DNA of 64,000 nt, from contig NZ_JAQTNN010000002.1 of the NCBI RefSeq assembly GCF_028713855.1, forward strand, positions 1 through 64,000, in the 5' to 3' direction. This document shows positions 17,219 through 25,907 of the stretch, piece by piece. The notes below the pieces were generated by a model, which worked only from the letters and a program-made list of their open reading frames with translations, made no database searches and was not told where the DNA came from. Numbering within the stretch: the stretch's first letter is position 1; each line of letters starts with the position of its first letter. The DNA comes from Sulfuricurvum sp. (lineage in GTDB: Bacteria > Campylobacterota > Campylobacteria > Campylobacterales > Sulfurimonadaceae). Both the position numbers and the translations under genes were made by a program.

Positions 17219-18568
17219 GTGCGTAGCTTAAATGAAAAATGTGCAGTAGTCGGTATTTTTGACCATGCAGAGGCGTCCAAATTGGCTTATTTCTCCCTCC
17301 ATGCTCTCCAGCATCGGGGTCAAGAAGCCGCAGGAATCAGTACCAGTGACGGTGAAAAACTCTATACGATCAAAGATCGCGGATTGGTGACGCAGGTTTT
17401 TGACAATCAAAAGCTCACCACCCTCAAGGGGAATATGGCAATCGGGCATACCCGTTACTCTACCGCAGGAGATGATTCGATTCTTGATGCACAGCCGGTA
17501 TTTGCCCGCTATGATCTGGGAGAGATGTCGATTGTTCACAACGGTAACCTTACCAATGCTAAAGAGGTACGTGATGCTCTGATTAAAAAAGGGGCGATTT
17601 TCCAAACCTTTATGGATACGGAAAATCTGATCCATTTGATCGCCAAAAGTGATCAGCATCATCTAACCGACCGTATCATCGATGCGGTCAAAAAGATTGA
17701 GGGTGCTTATTCTCTCGTTTTCCTAAGCCGCTCTAAAATGTTCGCGATGCGCGATCCGCATGGCTTCCGTCCTCTGAGCCTCGGACGGGTCGGAGATGGG
17801 TACGTAGTAGCGTCTGAAACGTGTGCGTTTGATTTGATCGGTGCCGAATATATTCGTGATGTTGAACCGGGCGAACTCCTCATTTTTGAAAAAGGTAAAG
17901 CACCGAAATCGATCAAAGTGTTTGAACCGACCCCAAAACACTGTATTTTTGAATACGTCTATTTTGCCCGTCCCGATTCCAATGTTTATAATCAGAACGT
18001 CTATGAAATGCGTAAAGCGATGGGAAAAGCACTGGCACAAGAGCAGCCGATTGAAGCGGATATGGTTGTTCCGGTTCCTGATGGCGGCGTACCCGCTGCG
18101 ATCGGATATTCACAACAAAGCGGTATCCCTTTCGAGATGGCGATTATGCGTAATCACTATATCGGGCGTACGTTTATCGAACCGACCCAAGAAATGCGCG
18201 ATTTGAAAGTCAAAATGAAGCTCTCTCCGATTAATGATCTTATACGTGGGAAACGCCTTATCGTTATCGATGACTCTATCGTTCGCGGAACCACTAGCCG
18301 TCAGATCGTTCGTATGCTTAAAGCTGCGGGAGCGGCAGAAGTTCACATGCGAATCTCCAGCCCTCCGACAACGGATCCGTGTTATTACGGAGTTGATACA
18401 CCGGATAAAGAGAAACTGATTGCAGCGAACATGACCAATGCGGAGATTTGTGCATTTATTGAAGCGGATTCACTCGGTTATCTGAGCAACGAAGCACTCT
18501 TGCAGAGTGTCAACGGCAAAGAAGAGAATTACTGTACTGCCTGTTTTACCGGCAAATATATCATCTAA
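17219..18568 (+). CDS. purF: Amidophosphoribosyltransferase
   Basis: 449 residues, GTG start with an AAGGAAA site. First step of purine synthesis: PRPP plus glutamine to phosphoribosylamine. A seven-residue leader precedes the N-terminal nucleophile Cys8 (NEKCAVVGIF), which would be exposed by propeptide removal as in Bacillus PurF. The PRPP loop IVIDDSIVRGTTS is intact. Cysteines in HCIFEYVYFA and the terminal YCTACF suggest the 4Fe-4S type. It lies 9 bases after dapB. Confidence 0.96.
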   Translation: MRSLNEKCAVVGIFDHAEASKLAYFSLHALQHRGQEAAGISTSDGEKLYTIKDRGLVTQVFDNQKLTTLKGNMAIGHTRYSTAGDDSILDAQPVFARYDLGEMSIVHNGNLTNAKEVRDALIKKGAIFQTFMDTENLIHLIAKSDQHHLTDRIIDAVKKIEGAYSLVFLSRSKMFAMRDPHGFRPLSLGRVGDGYVVASETCAFDLIGAEYIRDVEPGELLIFEKGKAPKSIKVFEPTPKHCIFEYVYFARPDSNVYNQNVYEMRKAMGKALAQEQPIEADMVVPVPDGGVPAAIGYSQQSGIPFEMAIMRNHYIGRTFIEPTQEMRDLKVKMKLSPINDLIRGKRLIVIDDSIVRGTTSRQIVRMLKAAGAAEVHMRISSPPTTDPCYYGVDTPDKEKLIAANMTNAEICAFIEADSLGYLSNEALLQSVNGKEENYCTACFTGKYII

Positions 18569-18577
18569 GCGTCTTTT

Positions 18578-19540
18578 ATGCGGGAACAGATTTTTACGTT
18601 TGGGCAATATTTGCATCGTAAATTCGGGGTAAAAATCTCAAAAGTTCCCGTCTCCATTTCCGGGTTTACCTGTCCCAATATCGACGGTACGGTTGCTAAA
18701 GGGGGATGTACTTTTTGTGAAAACGATTCATTCAGTCCAAGTCTGGATCACGCTCGTGAGCTTAAAGGTTTTTTTCTCAACCTCACTTCTTCAAGCAACC
18801 CTAATTTAGATAAACAGCTTCAGCAGTTACAATGGCAGTTTGATGCCCTCTCTAAACGCCTTCGAGACGAAAACAGTGCTGAAAAGTTTATGGTCTATTT
18901 TCAAAGTTTTACCAATACCTACGCCCCTTTTGATACCCTCAAAGCCCTCTATGAAAAAGCTCTCAGTTTTGAGAACGTTGTGGGGCTAAGTATTGGAACC
19001 CGATCGGATAGTATCAGTGATGAAACATTTGAATATCTCGCAGAGCTTTCCAAAAAAACCGAAATTTGGGTCGAATTCGGGATTCAATCGATCTACGATG
19101 AGACATTGGTACGTATCAACCGTGGGCATGACAGTGCTAACGTCAAAGAGGCGATTCTCAAAGCGAAATCATACGGGTTGAATGTTTGCGGTCATCTGAT
19201 TTTCGGGCTTCCGGGTGAGACAAAAGAGATGATGCTTGAGACGGCTAAAGAGGCGTATGCACTAGGAATTGATTCGGTTAAATATCATCCGCTCTATGTG
19301 GTAAAACGGACGGCCTTGGCGAATGAATATGCCCGAGGAGAGTTTACCCCTATTTCTCAGGAACTGTATTTGGAAGTTCTTACCGAGGCGGTTCTTATGA
19401 AACCGTTAGACGTGAGCGTACAGAGGATCAGTGCGGGAATCGACGATGATTCTTTGATTGCACCGCAATGGTGCAGAGATAAAAAGGATCAATTCCGTAC
19501 GGTTAATGAAGCGCTGAAAGCGGTAGGGCTTAAATATTAA
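18578..19540 (+). CDS. Radical SAM protein, YhcC family
   Basis: 320 residues of the TIGR01212/YhcC type. The N-terminus carries the cluster motif of this family: a Cys in GFTCPN followed after about nine residues by CTFC, instead of the plain CX3CX2C. Later segments VGLSIGTRSDSI, EFGIQSIYDETL and HLIFGLPGET are typical of the radical SAM barrel. The substrate is unestablished. It ends 3 bases from the convergent DUF2393-like gene. Confidence 0.85.
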   Translation: MREQIFTFGQYLHRKFGVKISKVPVSISGFTCPNIDGTVAKGGCTFCENDSFSPSLDHARELKGFFLNLTSSSNPNLDKQLQQLQWQFDALSKRLRDENSAEKFMVYFQSFTNTYAPFDTLKALYEKALSFENVVGLSIGTRSDSISDETFEYLAELSKKTEIWVEFGIQSIYDETLVRINRGHDSANVKEAILKAKSYGLNVCGHLIFGLPGETKEMMLETAKEAYALGIDSVKYHPLYVVKRTALANEYARGEFTPISQELYLEVLTEAVLMKPLDVSVQRISAGIDDDSLIAPQWCRDKKDQFRTVNEALKAVGLKY

Positions 19541-19543
19541 CCT

Positions 19544-20077
19544 TTAGTGGCCTATGGCCTTTGTTGTGTAGCTTCCGTTGTTGAAATATGGAGGATAGTC
19601 AATTAAAAGGGTAAATTGTTTCGATGCTTTTGGCTCGATATCGGTAGCAATGGTATAGTTGTAAGTGAGTTTTTGGGGCAGGTATTTTGAATCTAAAGCT
19701 TCATTAAAAGCATGGGGTGCCCCTCCGAAAATTCCTGTTCCCGGTTTCGGTGCATTTTCTATAATTAACTGCAACTCGACTGTATTGAGGTGATATTCTC
19801 CCGTGTTTTTTACCGTACCGATAAAGACAATTTGCTCAGTCTGAAGTAATCGGTTGTAGCGCAGATTGTATATCTCCGCTTTTTTAGTCGTTTTTTCCAG
19901 CCCGGTGAACATGAGAACTAAAAGAGAAACACTGAAAAATAATGAGGATAAAATAATGAGTAGCTGTGCCCATAGACGTTTGGCGTAAAAAGCTAAAAGG
20001 GAAAAAAGAATGAATAAAATGAGGGAGAGGACGATAGCGCCATAGTGCCAAAAGGTAAAATAGATATTCATCGACAC
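19544..20077 (-). CDS. DUF2393-like membrane protein, copy 2
   Basis: 177 residues. Two hydrophobic segments near residues 11-30 and 37-58 are followed by an external beta-rich domain with the phrase FIGTVKNTGEYHLNTVELQL. The layout matches DUF2393, which I associate with Campylobacterota. It resembles the gene just upstream (20068-20583), with which it overlaps by 10 bases, suggesting a duplicated pair acting together. Function unknown. Confidence 0.65.
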   Translation of the reverse strand: MSMNIYFTFWHYGAIVLSLILFILFSLLAFYAKRLWAQLLIILSSLFFSVSLLVLMFTGLEKTTKKAEIYNLRYNRLLQTEQIVFIGTVKNTGEYHLNTVELQLIIENAPKPGTGIFGGAPHAFNEALDSKYLPQKLTYNYTIATDIEPKASKQFTLLIDYPPYFNNGSYTTKAIGH

Positions 20078-20583
20078 TCTGCCTTGTAGGTTAGATTGAA
20101 ATCTTTATCATACCGGAATGGTTCGATAAAAAGTTTAAAGGGGGCAGACTCCCCTGGAACAATCGGCGTACTAATTGTCAATGAACCTTTTTTAAACGGA
20201 ATAAAGGGGTATATTCGGTCGATATATCGGTTGTGAGTCACTTTATAAACTCCGGCATGAATAGTACACTCACTAAAAGAACGTTTAGAGGTATTATTGA
20301 TGTCCCCTTTGATGAGGAGGGCTTCGGTAAACTCCAGTGCTTTGACTTCATGAATAATAATGCTGTGTTTAAAGAGATATTGATGGAGTAGAATGTATCC
20401 GGCAACGGGGCCGACCGTTAATACCCCAAATGCGATGAATACTAAAAAAATCGCCAATCCTATTTTATTACGTAAAGCGATAGCTAAAATTAATAATAAG
20501 AGAAAGAGGATGAAAATACCTCCGAAGAGGAGGTAATCATAAACAAGAAGGTGATGAATAAAATCGATGATACGAGTTTTCAT
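20068..20583 (-). CDS. DUF2393-like membrane protein, copy 1
   Basis: 171 residues. Two membrane segments at about 16-36 and 39-63 precede an external domain with [19 protein letters not shown], parallel to FIGTVKNTGEYHLNTV in the next gene. Its start overlaps the end of hisIE by 4 bases (ATGA type), so it belongs to the ilvE-SPFH-hisIE transcription unit. Function unknown; the family assignment is from memory of its general form. Confidence 0.65.
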   Translation of the reverse strand: MKTRIIDFIHHLLVYDYLLFGGIFILFLLLLILAIALRNKIGLAIFLVFIAFGVLTVGPVAGYILLHQYLFKHSIIIHEVKALEFTEALLIKGDINNTSKRSFSECTIHAGVYKVTHNRYIDRIYPFIPFKKGSLTISTPIVPGESAPFKLFIEPFRYDKDFNLTYKAECR

Positions 20584-21254
20584 TTGTTCCTAGAGTTTTT
20601 CTCCGCAATACCGCTTATTCCACTGCGGCGAGCGAGTTCTTGTTTAATTCGATCCGGTGAGATATTCTTATGTCCCAATGCCACCAGTACGTGATACACT
20701 AAATCGGCACATTCATAAATAATTTCATCTTCATTGCCATCTTTGATCGCAAAACTAAACTCTCCCGCCTCTTCGACCACTTTTTTAAGGATAGCATTGT
20801 CACCGCTGCTTAGAAGCTTCGCCGTCCATGAGCTGGAGGGATCGCTGTTTTTACGCGAGAGGATGGTGTGATAAAGCTCATCGATGATTCCATACGTTGC
20901 AGCGGTATCGATTTGAGGTTCACTGATAGTCGCACCGCTTTCGATGTCCGTAAAGAAGCATGATTTACGCCCAGTATGACACGCTACACCTTCTTGACGA
21001 ACGATGATGAGGAGGGTGTCATTGTCACAATCGAGTAAAAAGCGTTCGATATGTTGCAAATGACCGCTGCTTTCACCTTTTTTCCAAAGGCGCTGTTTAG
21101 AGCGGGAATAGTAGTGGGCGATACGCGTCGAGAGGGAGAGCTCTAAGGCTTCACGGTTCATGTATGCCATCATGAGCACTTCCATCGTCCCTGATTCTTG
21201 GACGATAACAGGGAGAAGGTCGGATTTTGCCCAGTCGATTTGATCAAGATTCAT
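20580..21254 (-). CDS. hisIE: Bifunctional phosphoribosyl-AMP cyclohydrolase / phosphoribosyl-ATP pyrophosphatase
   Basis: 224 residues, a HisI-HisE fusion performing steps 2 and 3 of histidine synthesis. The N-terminal HisI domain (to about 120) has the zinc-binding cysteines in [13 protein letters not shown]; the C-terminal HisE domain has the pyrophosphatase helices [21 protein letters not shown] and ADLVYH with the metal-binding acids. It is 3 bases after the SPFH gene stop. No other his genes lie in the window. Confidence 0.95.
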   Translation of the reverse strand: MNLDQIDWAKSDLLPVIVQESGTMEVLMMAYMNREALELSLSTRIAHYYSRSKQRLWKKGESSGHLQHIERFLLDCDNDTLLIIVRQEGVACHTGRKSCFFTDIESGATISEPQIDTAATYGIIDELYHTILSRKNSDPSSSWTAKLLSSGDNAILKKVVEEAGEFSFAIKDGNEDEIIYECADLVYHVLVALGHKNISPDRIKQELARRSGISGIAEKNSRNK

Positions 21255-21257
21255 CGA

Positions 21258-22298
21258 TTATTTCCCTGTCGAGCTTATTTTTTGGCTGTCGCCGCTTTTG
21301 GTATCAAGCCAAATATTTGGGGTTGATCCTCCGGGGGTAAGGAAAATTTTAGCATCTTTGTTCTCTTTGAGTGCCTCGTTAAATTTACCTTGCACTTGGA
21401 TTTGCTCTAATTTGAGTAATCCGGGAGTTAATGATGCCCCGATGAGATGGTTGGCTTTGGCTTGAGCTTGGGCTTGGATCGTGATCGCGTTTGCCGTACC
21501 TTGAGCCTCAGTCTCTTTTTTAAAGGCCTCTTGTTTAGCTCGTTCAACATCTTGTTGTGCACGCTCTACCTCTTGTTTGGCAACTTGTACCCGCTCGATC
21601 TGATCTTTCACTTTTTGAGGGAGAGTGATTTCGCGCAATTGAACCGATTCGAGTGCAGCAGGGGAATCTTTACCGTGCTCAATAGCGCTTCGAATCCCTG
21701 ATTCAATCTTTTGGGCGATAGTATTGCGCATAATCGGTAACGACTCTGCTTCGTATTGACCGACGACGTTGCGGACGACATCACGGGCAACCGGATCGAT
21801 GACTTTGTCTTCCCAATTAAAGCCCCAGTTGGAAACCGTTTGAGATGCAAGGTGCGCATTCATGCGGTATTGAACTGTGATGTCGATGGCGACAGGAAGT
21901 CCCCGTTTATCAAGAACCGTAATGGCCGGTTTGAGCAAAATTCCATCTCCTGCAGTGGCTACGGTATCCACTTTGGCACTGTAATTGATGATATGCATTT
22001 TGGTATCGACAATGTAAATTTGCTGGATTAACGGAATCATAAAATGAAGCCCCGGCATCAATACCTGCTCCCCGTATTTTCCGTTAGTGGATAAAATCCC
22101 CCGTTCTCCCTCGGTAATGATGACAAACGGTTTGGCCAGAACGAGTAACAAGACAACACCTGCGATGAGCCACACCATTCCCATTTTATTACCGTTCATA
22201 TTAAAATCGATCTTGGGTGGTTTAGGGGTATTGAATCCGCCCCCTTTTTGCTCTTCTTTTTTCTTCTTGTTGAAATAGTCGTTCATATCACTTGCCAT
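21258..22298 (-). CDS. SPFH/prohibitin-family membrane protein
   Basis: 346 residues. A charged cytoplasmic N-terminus with KKKKEE and a Gly-rich stretch precedes one membrane segment (about 40-60), followed by an SPFH/band 7 domain beginning ITEGERGILSTNGKY, then a coiled-coil rich in Gln, Glu and Ala (VAKQEVERAQQDVERAKQEA). It resembles prohibitins and HflK, which form membrane ring complexes that regulate FtsH or organise membranes. It lies 11 bases after ilvE. Confidence 0.85.
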   Translation of the reverse strand: MASDMNDYFNKKKKEEQKGGGFNTPKPPKIDFNMNGNKMGMVWLIAGVVLLLVLAKPFVIITEGERGILSTNGKYGEQVLMPGLHFMIPLIQQIYIVDTKMHIINYSAKVDTVATAGDGILLKPAITVLDKRGLPVAIDITVQYRMNAHLASQTVSNWGFNWEDKVIDPVARDVVRNVVGQYEAESLPIMRNTIAQKIESGIRSAIEHGKDSPAALESVQLREITLPQKVKDQIERVQVAKQEVERAQQDVERAKQEAFKKETEAQGTANAITIQAQAQAKANHLIGASLTPGLLKLEQIQVQGKFNEALKENKDAKIFLTPGGSTPNIWLDTKSGDSQKISSTGK

Positions 22299-22309
22299 GC
22301 AAATAATCC

Positions 22310-23230
22310 TTAGTTGATATAGGTTAAGTAGTGTTCGAAGTCTGGATTGCGTCCGTAAACGATGTCAAAATAAGCACTTTGCAGTTTTTCGGTCAACGGT
22401 CCACGTCCTCCTGCACCCAGTACTCGTGCATCGACTTCGCGAATTGGAGTTAGTTCTGCGGCAGTTCCAGTGAGGAATGCTTCATCTGCGACATAGATCT
22501 CTTCACGGGTGATTTTGCGACGAGACACTTTGACTCCCATTTTTTCTGCCATTTCAATAACCGTTTTTTGGGTGATAGAAACAAGAGAATTGTCGTTCGG
22601 AGGGGTGATCAATTCGCCGTCTTTGATGAGGAAAAACGAAGCCCCGCTTGCTTCGGCAACGTATCCCTCATCATCAAGGAGCAACGCTTCGTCGTATCCT
22701 GCTTCAACCGCTTCAAATTTTGCCATTTGAGAGTTAAGATAGTTTCCGACCGCTTTGGCTTTACCCATGTTTGATTTGTTATTCGGGCGGCTGAACGATG
22801 AGATTTTCAAACGAATTCCCCGTTTCATCCCTTCCTCACCGAGATAAGCACCCCATTCCCATGCTGCTACCGCAACTTCGACGGGGGCATCTTTATGATA
22901 AATCCCCATAACGCCATATCCGAGGTAAACGATAGGGCGAAGATAGACATTTTCACCGGTAAAACCGTTTTCGCGAATAACATTGATTTGTGCTTGGTTG
23001 AGCTCTTCTAATGTATATGGAACATTTAAAAGGGTCATTTTTGCCGATTCAAGAAGACGCTTCGTATGGTCGTTCAGACGAAAAATTGCATATCCTTTTG
23101 GGGTTTTGTAAACTTTTGTCCCTTCGATAACACCGTTTCCATAATGCAATGTGTGAGCAAGGACATGAATTTTTGCGTCATTCCATGCGACAAGATTACC
23201 GTTCATCCAAATGTATTTGGCTTCATTCAT
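22310..23230 (-). CDS. ilvE: Branched-chain amino acid aminotransferase
   Basis: 306 residues, class IV PLP aminotransferase. The last step of Leu, Ile and Val synthesis. The N-terminal MNEAKYIWMNG, the HYGNGVIEG motif and the PLP lysine in the GKAKAVGNYLNSQ segment are present, followed by EASGASFFLI. A TTG at 23245 is in frame, but it overlaps the GGAG ribosome-binding site; the ATG at 23230 is the proper start. First gene of a five-gene reverse operon. Confidence 0.95.
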   Translation of the reverse strand: MNEAKYIWMNGNLVAWNDAKIHVLAHTLHYGNGVIEGTKVYKTPKGYAIFRLNDHTKRLLESAKMTLLNVPYTLEELNQAQINVIRENGFTGENVYLRPIVYLGYGVMGIYHKDAPVEVAVAAWEWGAYLGEEGMKRGIRLKISSFSRPNNKSNMGKAKAVGNYLNSQMAKFEAVEAGYDEALLLDDEGYVAEASGASFFLIKDGELITPPNDNSLVSITQKTVIEMAEKMGVKVSRRKITREEIYVADEAFLTGTAAELTPIREVDARVLGAGGRGPLTEKLQSAYFDIVYGRNPDFEHYLTYIN

Positions 23231-23260
23231 AGGGAAGATCTCCAAAAGAAAAATTGGGAG

Positions 23261-23266
23261 ATTTTA
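23261..23266 (-). promoter_or_regulatory. Possible ilvE operon promoter (-10 box)
   Basis: TAAAAT on the minus strand about 30 bases upstream of the ilvE ATG, downstream of the palindrome that ends the globin gene. Confidence 0.35.
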
Positions 23267-23304
23267 GCGCAGATGTGATTTAAGGTATATTAAGGGGGTG
23301 AATA

Positions 23305-23322
23305 TTCCCGCGTTTGCGGGAA
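23305..23322. repeat. REP-like palindrome TTCCCGC-N4-GCGGGAA, copy 1
   Basis: TTCCCGC, loop GTTT, GCGGGAA, 3 bases beyond the stop of the globin gene. The same arms recur at 25848-25865 and 29637-29654 with other loops, each directly behind a gene. Probably a dispersed 3'-end element working as terminator or mRNA stabiliser. Confidence 0.7.
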
Positions 23323-23325
23323 AAA

Positions 23326-23775
23326 TTAATGCGTCGGTGTATTGATCATCCAAATAGAAAATACGTCGATGTACTCCCAAAACGATTGAATGTATTCAGG
23401 GTTGATCCCTTCTTCTTCGAGTTTAGGGAGTAAGACAGCATAAAATTCGAGCCATCGGCGGCGTCCATGCTCATCGATACGAAACGGCGCATGACGTCCG
23501 ACCATACGAGGTTCACCACGTGTTTGAGCAAAAAAGTCGGGTCCTCCGCAAATTTGAATAAAAAAATCGGCAGCATGTTTTTTCGCATTCGAAAAATCTT
23601 CTTCATCATTCACCGGAAATAAAAAGGCGATATCGCTGTTACGGATCATTTCATAATGATCATCGACCAATTTGCGAAAACGCTCTTCACCTACTTGGAA
23701 ATAGAAGCCCGGATGAGGTTTCGTGACGGGAGGGCGTACCCCTAGAACCCCGTCGGTAATATTAAGTTCAAGCAT
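23326..23775 (-). CDS. Group II truncated hemoglobin
   Basis: 149 residues from the ATG at 23775, which has an AGAGGA site; an in-frame ATG at 23805 is less likely because it precedes the ribosome-binding site. The segment GEPRMVGRHAPFRI holds the proximal histidine and is typical of group II truncated globins, as is the Trp of RRRWLEFY (G8) . Such heme proteins bind O2 or NO and often act in nitric-oxide or oxygen protection. A 30-residue N-terminal extension rich in Pro (RPPVTKPHPGF) is a little unusual. Confidence 0.85.
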   Translation of the reverse strand: MLELNITDGVLGVRPPVTKPHPGFYFQVGEERFRKLVDDHYEMIRNSDIAFLFPVNDEEDFSNAKKHAADFFIQICGGPDFFAQTRGEPRMVGRHAPFRIDEHGRRRWLEFYAVLLPKLEEEGINPEYIQSFWEYIDVFSIWMINTPTH

Positions 23776-23803
23776 GATGATCCTCTGCGTATTTTTGAGA
23801 CAC

Positions 23804-23809
23804 ATTCTA
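23804..23809 (-). promoter_or_regulatory. Probable globin promoter (-10 box)
   Basis: TAGAAT on the minus strand 28 bases before the globin ATG; it would give a leader of about 22 bases containing the ribosome-binding site. Confidence 0.4.
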
Positions 23810-23872
23810 AAAGGAAGATGAAAAGAAACTCCTTAAAACATCCTCTTCCCCCTCTTTTTAGGTGATGATTTG

Positions 23873-23878
23873 TATAAT
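23873..23878 (+). promoter_or_regulatory. Promoter of the aldehyde dehydrogenase gene (-10 box)
   Basis: TATAAT 31 bases upstream of the ATG at 23910, with a GGTGGAG ribosome-binding site between them. Confidence 0.5.
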
Positions 23879-23909
23879 TGAAACATAATTTAAGGGTGGA
23901 GACGATTGT

Positions 23910-25325
23910 ATGGATGCACATATTTGGATGGGATCACGACAGGTAATTGCACAAAGCTATAGTGACCGTCTCAGTCCGTATGATAGACGTGTCGTTTCTC
24001 GTGCCGCTCAGTGCAGTGCAGAGGATGTTCATGAGGCACTTATCATCACGCGAAATGCTGCAAAATCTGCCAAAAAAGTTCCGCTTCATCAACGATGTTC
24101 ATGGCTGTTGGATGTCGCTTTAAAGCTGGGTGAACAGCGCGAAGAATTTGCTCGTGTCTTATGTGATGAGGTAGGAAAACCGATCACCTATGCACGGATT
24201 GAAGTGGATCGATGTATCGAGACGATCACCCTCTCTGCTGAGACTATGCGGACAATGCACGGCGAGACAATTAATACGGATGCGATGCCAAGCGGCCGCA
24301 AAGCGCATGCGTATTGGCGACGAGAGGCGGTAGGGGTTGTGGTCGCGATTACCCCGTTTAATTTTCCGCTCAATCTGGTTGCGCATAAACTCGCACCTGC
24401 TCTGGTAGCGGGAAATACGGTCGTTCTCAAACCGACCCCCGAAGCTCCTCTTTGTGCGTATAAATTGGCGAAACTCTTTATCGAAAGTCCCTATGCTACC
24501 CCTGATGCTCTGAGTGTCGTTTATGGAGATGCTGAAGTGGGAAGTGCATTGGTCGGCAGTGATATCCCTCGTGTTATCAGTTTTACGGGATCGGTCGGAG
24601 TGGGAAATATCATCACAAAAAGTGCGGGGATTAAAAAAATATCTTTGGAACTTGGCGGTAATGCAGCGACTTATATCGACACGAGTGCCGATTTCGATTA
24701 TGCGGCAGGGCGTTGTGCTATCGGTGCATTTGTCAACTCTGGGCAGGTATGTATTTCTCTGCAACGTATTTATGTAGAGAGCAGTATTTATGATGAATTT
24801 GCTCTCAAAATGGCAGAAGCTACCGCTAAACTGACCGTTGGTTCGCCGTATAATGAAGACACTTTTTTAGGACCGCTGATTAATGACGAGGCGGCGGAGA
24901 GGGCGATGAGTTGGGTTGAGAGTGCTATGGAAGAGGGCGCGCGTCCTCTGACACCGCCACATCGAGAGGGACGGATTTTTTACCCGTGTGTTATGGCGGA
25001 TGTGACTGAATCGATGAAAATTGTATGCGAAGAGGTGTTTGCACCCATCGTGAGTTTGGTGCGGGTCGATGGAATCGATGATGCAATTGAGCGGATGAAT
25101 AATTCGCCGTATGGATTGCAGTTTTCAGTCTTTACAAACAATCTTGCTCATGCGACCAAAGCGATTGATGAACTCGATGCCGGTGGTGTGGTAATCAACG
25201 ATATGCCGACACTCCGCTTTGATATTCAGCCTTACGGCGGGATAAAGCTCAGCGGTGTCGGACGTGAAGGTCCGCGCTTTGCGATCGAAGAATTTACCGA
25301 AATTAAATCGGTAGTCATTTTATAA
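23910..25325 (+). CDS. NAD(P)-dependent aldehyde dehydrogenase
   Basis: 471 residues of the ALDH superfamily. The motifs TPFNFPLNLV, SFTGSVGVG, the general base Glu in SLELGGN and the catalytic Cys in NSGQVCIS are intact. The overall pattern is like the lactaldehyde/glyceraldehyde-3-phosphate or succinate-semialdehyde dehydrogenases; substrate cannot be told. Cytoplasmic, with no signal peptide. bcp begins 15 bases downstream and is probably co-transcribed. Confidence 0.9.
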   Translation: MDAHIWMGSRQVIAQSYSDRLSPYDRRVVSRAAQCSAEDVHEALIITRNAAKSAKKVPLHQRCSWLLDVALKLGEQREEFARVLCDEVGKPITYARIEVDRCIETITLSAETMRTMHGETINTDAMPSGRKAHAYWRREAVGVVVAITPFNFPLNLVAHKLAPALVAGNTVVLKPTPEAPLCAYKLAKLFIESPYATPDALSVVYGDAEVGSALVGSDIPRVISFTGSVGVGNIITKSAGIKKISLELGGNAATYIDTSADFDYAAGRCAIGAFVNSGQVCISLQRIYVESSIYDEFALKMAEATAKLTVGSPYNEDTFLGPLINDEAAERAMSWVESAMEEGARPLTPPHREGRIFYPCVMADVTESMKIVCEEVFAPIVSLVRVDGIDDAIERMNNSPYGLQFSVFTNNLAHATKAIDELDAGGVVINDMPTLRFDIQPYGGIKLSGVGREGPRFAIEEFTEIKSVVIL

Positions 25326-25340
25326 AAAAAGGAAAATAGT

Positions 25341-25808
25341 ATGTTAGAAGTAGGAAGCTTGTCCCCCGATTTTTGTTTGAGTAACCAAGATGATGTAGAG
25401 ATTTGTTCACGTGATTTACGCGGTAAATGGATAGTTCTGTATTTTTACCCGAAAGATTCCACTCCGGGATGTACAACGGAAGCGTGTGAATTTAGTGCCT
25501 CGGTGGATGAGTATGATGATATGGGAGCGATTATCCTTGGGGTAAGCGCGGATAGTACCAAATCCCATCGAAACTTTATCGGAAAACAAAATCTGGAAAT
25601 CACACTTCTCAGTGACCCGACTACGCAGATGATGCAAGATTACGGTGTATGGTCGATGAAAAAGAATTACGGTAAAGAGTATATGGGGATTGTCCGCTCA
25701 ACCTATATTATTGATCCGAAGGGGATAGTCAAAGCGGCATGGACGAACGTGAAAGTAAAAGATCATGTGGCTAAGGTAAAAGAGGAATTGGCGAAACTAA
25801 TAGGATAG
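25341..25808 (+). CDS. bcp: Thioredoxin-dependent peroxiredoxin (Bcp/PrxQ)
   Basis: 155 residues. The active site PKDSTPGCTTEACEF contains both the peroxidatic Cys and, five residues on, the resolving Cys, as in atypical two-Cys PrxQ enzymes. It detoxifies H2O2 and organic hydroperoxides using thioredoxin (trxA upstream in the window). An AAAGGAAA site precedes the ATG. Confidence 0.94.
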   Translation: MLEVGSLSPDFCLSNQDDVEICSRDLRGKWIVLYFYPKDSTPGCTTEACEFSASVDEYDDMGAIILGVSADSTKSHRNFIGKQNLEITLLSDPTTQMMQDYGVWSMKKNYGKEYMGIVRSTYIIDPKGIVKAAWTNVKVKDHVAKVKEELAKLIG

Positions 25809-25813
25809 TTTTG

Positions 25814-25901
25814 TCATACCCTATAGGGCACGAGAACCTCTGTGAGGTTCCCGCGTAGGCGGGAATCCAGCTGGATTACCCGATTAAGTCGGGTAATGAC
25901 G
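25814..25901. repeat. Composite of several palindromes between bcp and the porin gene
   Basis: In about 90 bases: CCCTATAGGG, GAACCTC-TGT-GAGGTTC, TTCCCGC-GTAG-GCGGGAA (25848-25865, copy 2 of the repeat family), AATCCAGCTGGATT, and ATTACCCGA-TTAAG-TCGGGTAAT, the whole bracketed by GTCAT and ATGAC. It occupies the space between two convergent genes and can serve as a bidirectional terminator; the multi-arm form suggests a repetitive element rather than a plain terminator. Confidence 0.7.
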
Positions 25902-25907
25902 AGATAT

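Noticed and set aside
24159-24764. 201-residue minus-strand frame inside the aldehyde dehydrogenase gene
   Set aside because: Pure antisense of a well-conserved gene, with a composition rich in Arg/Ser/His typical of shadow frames.
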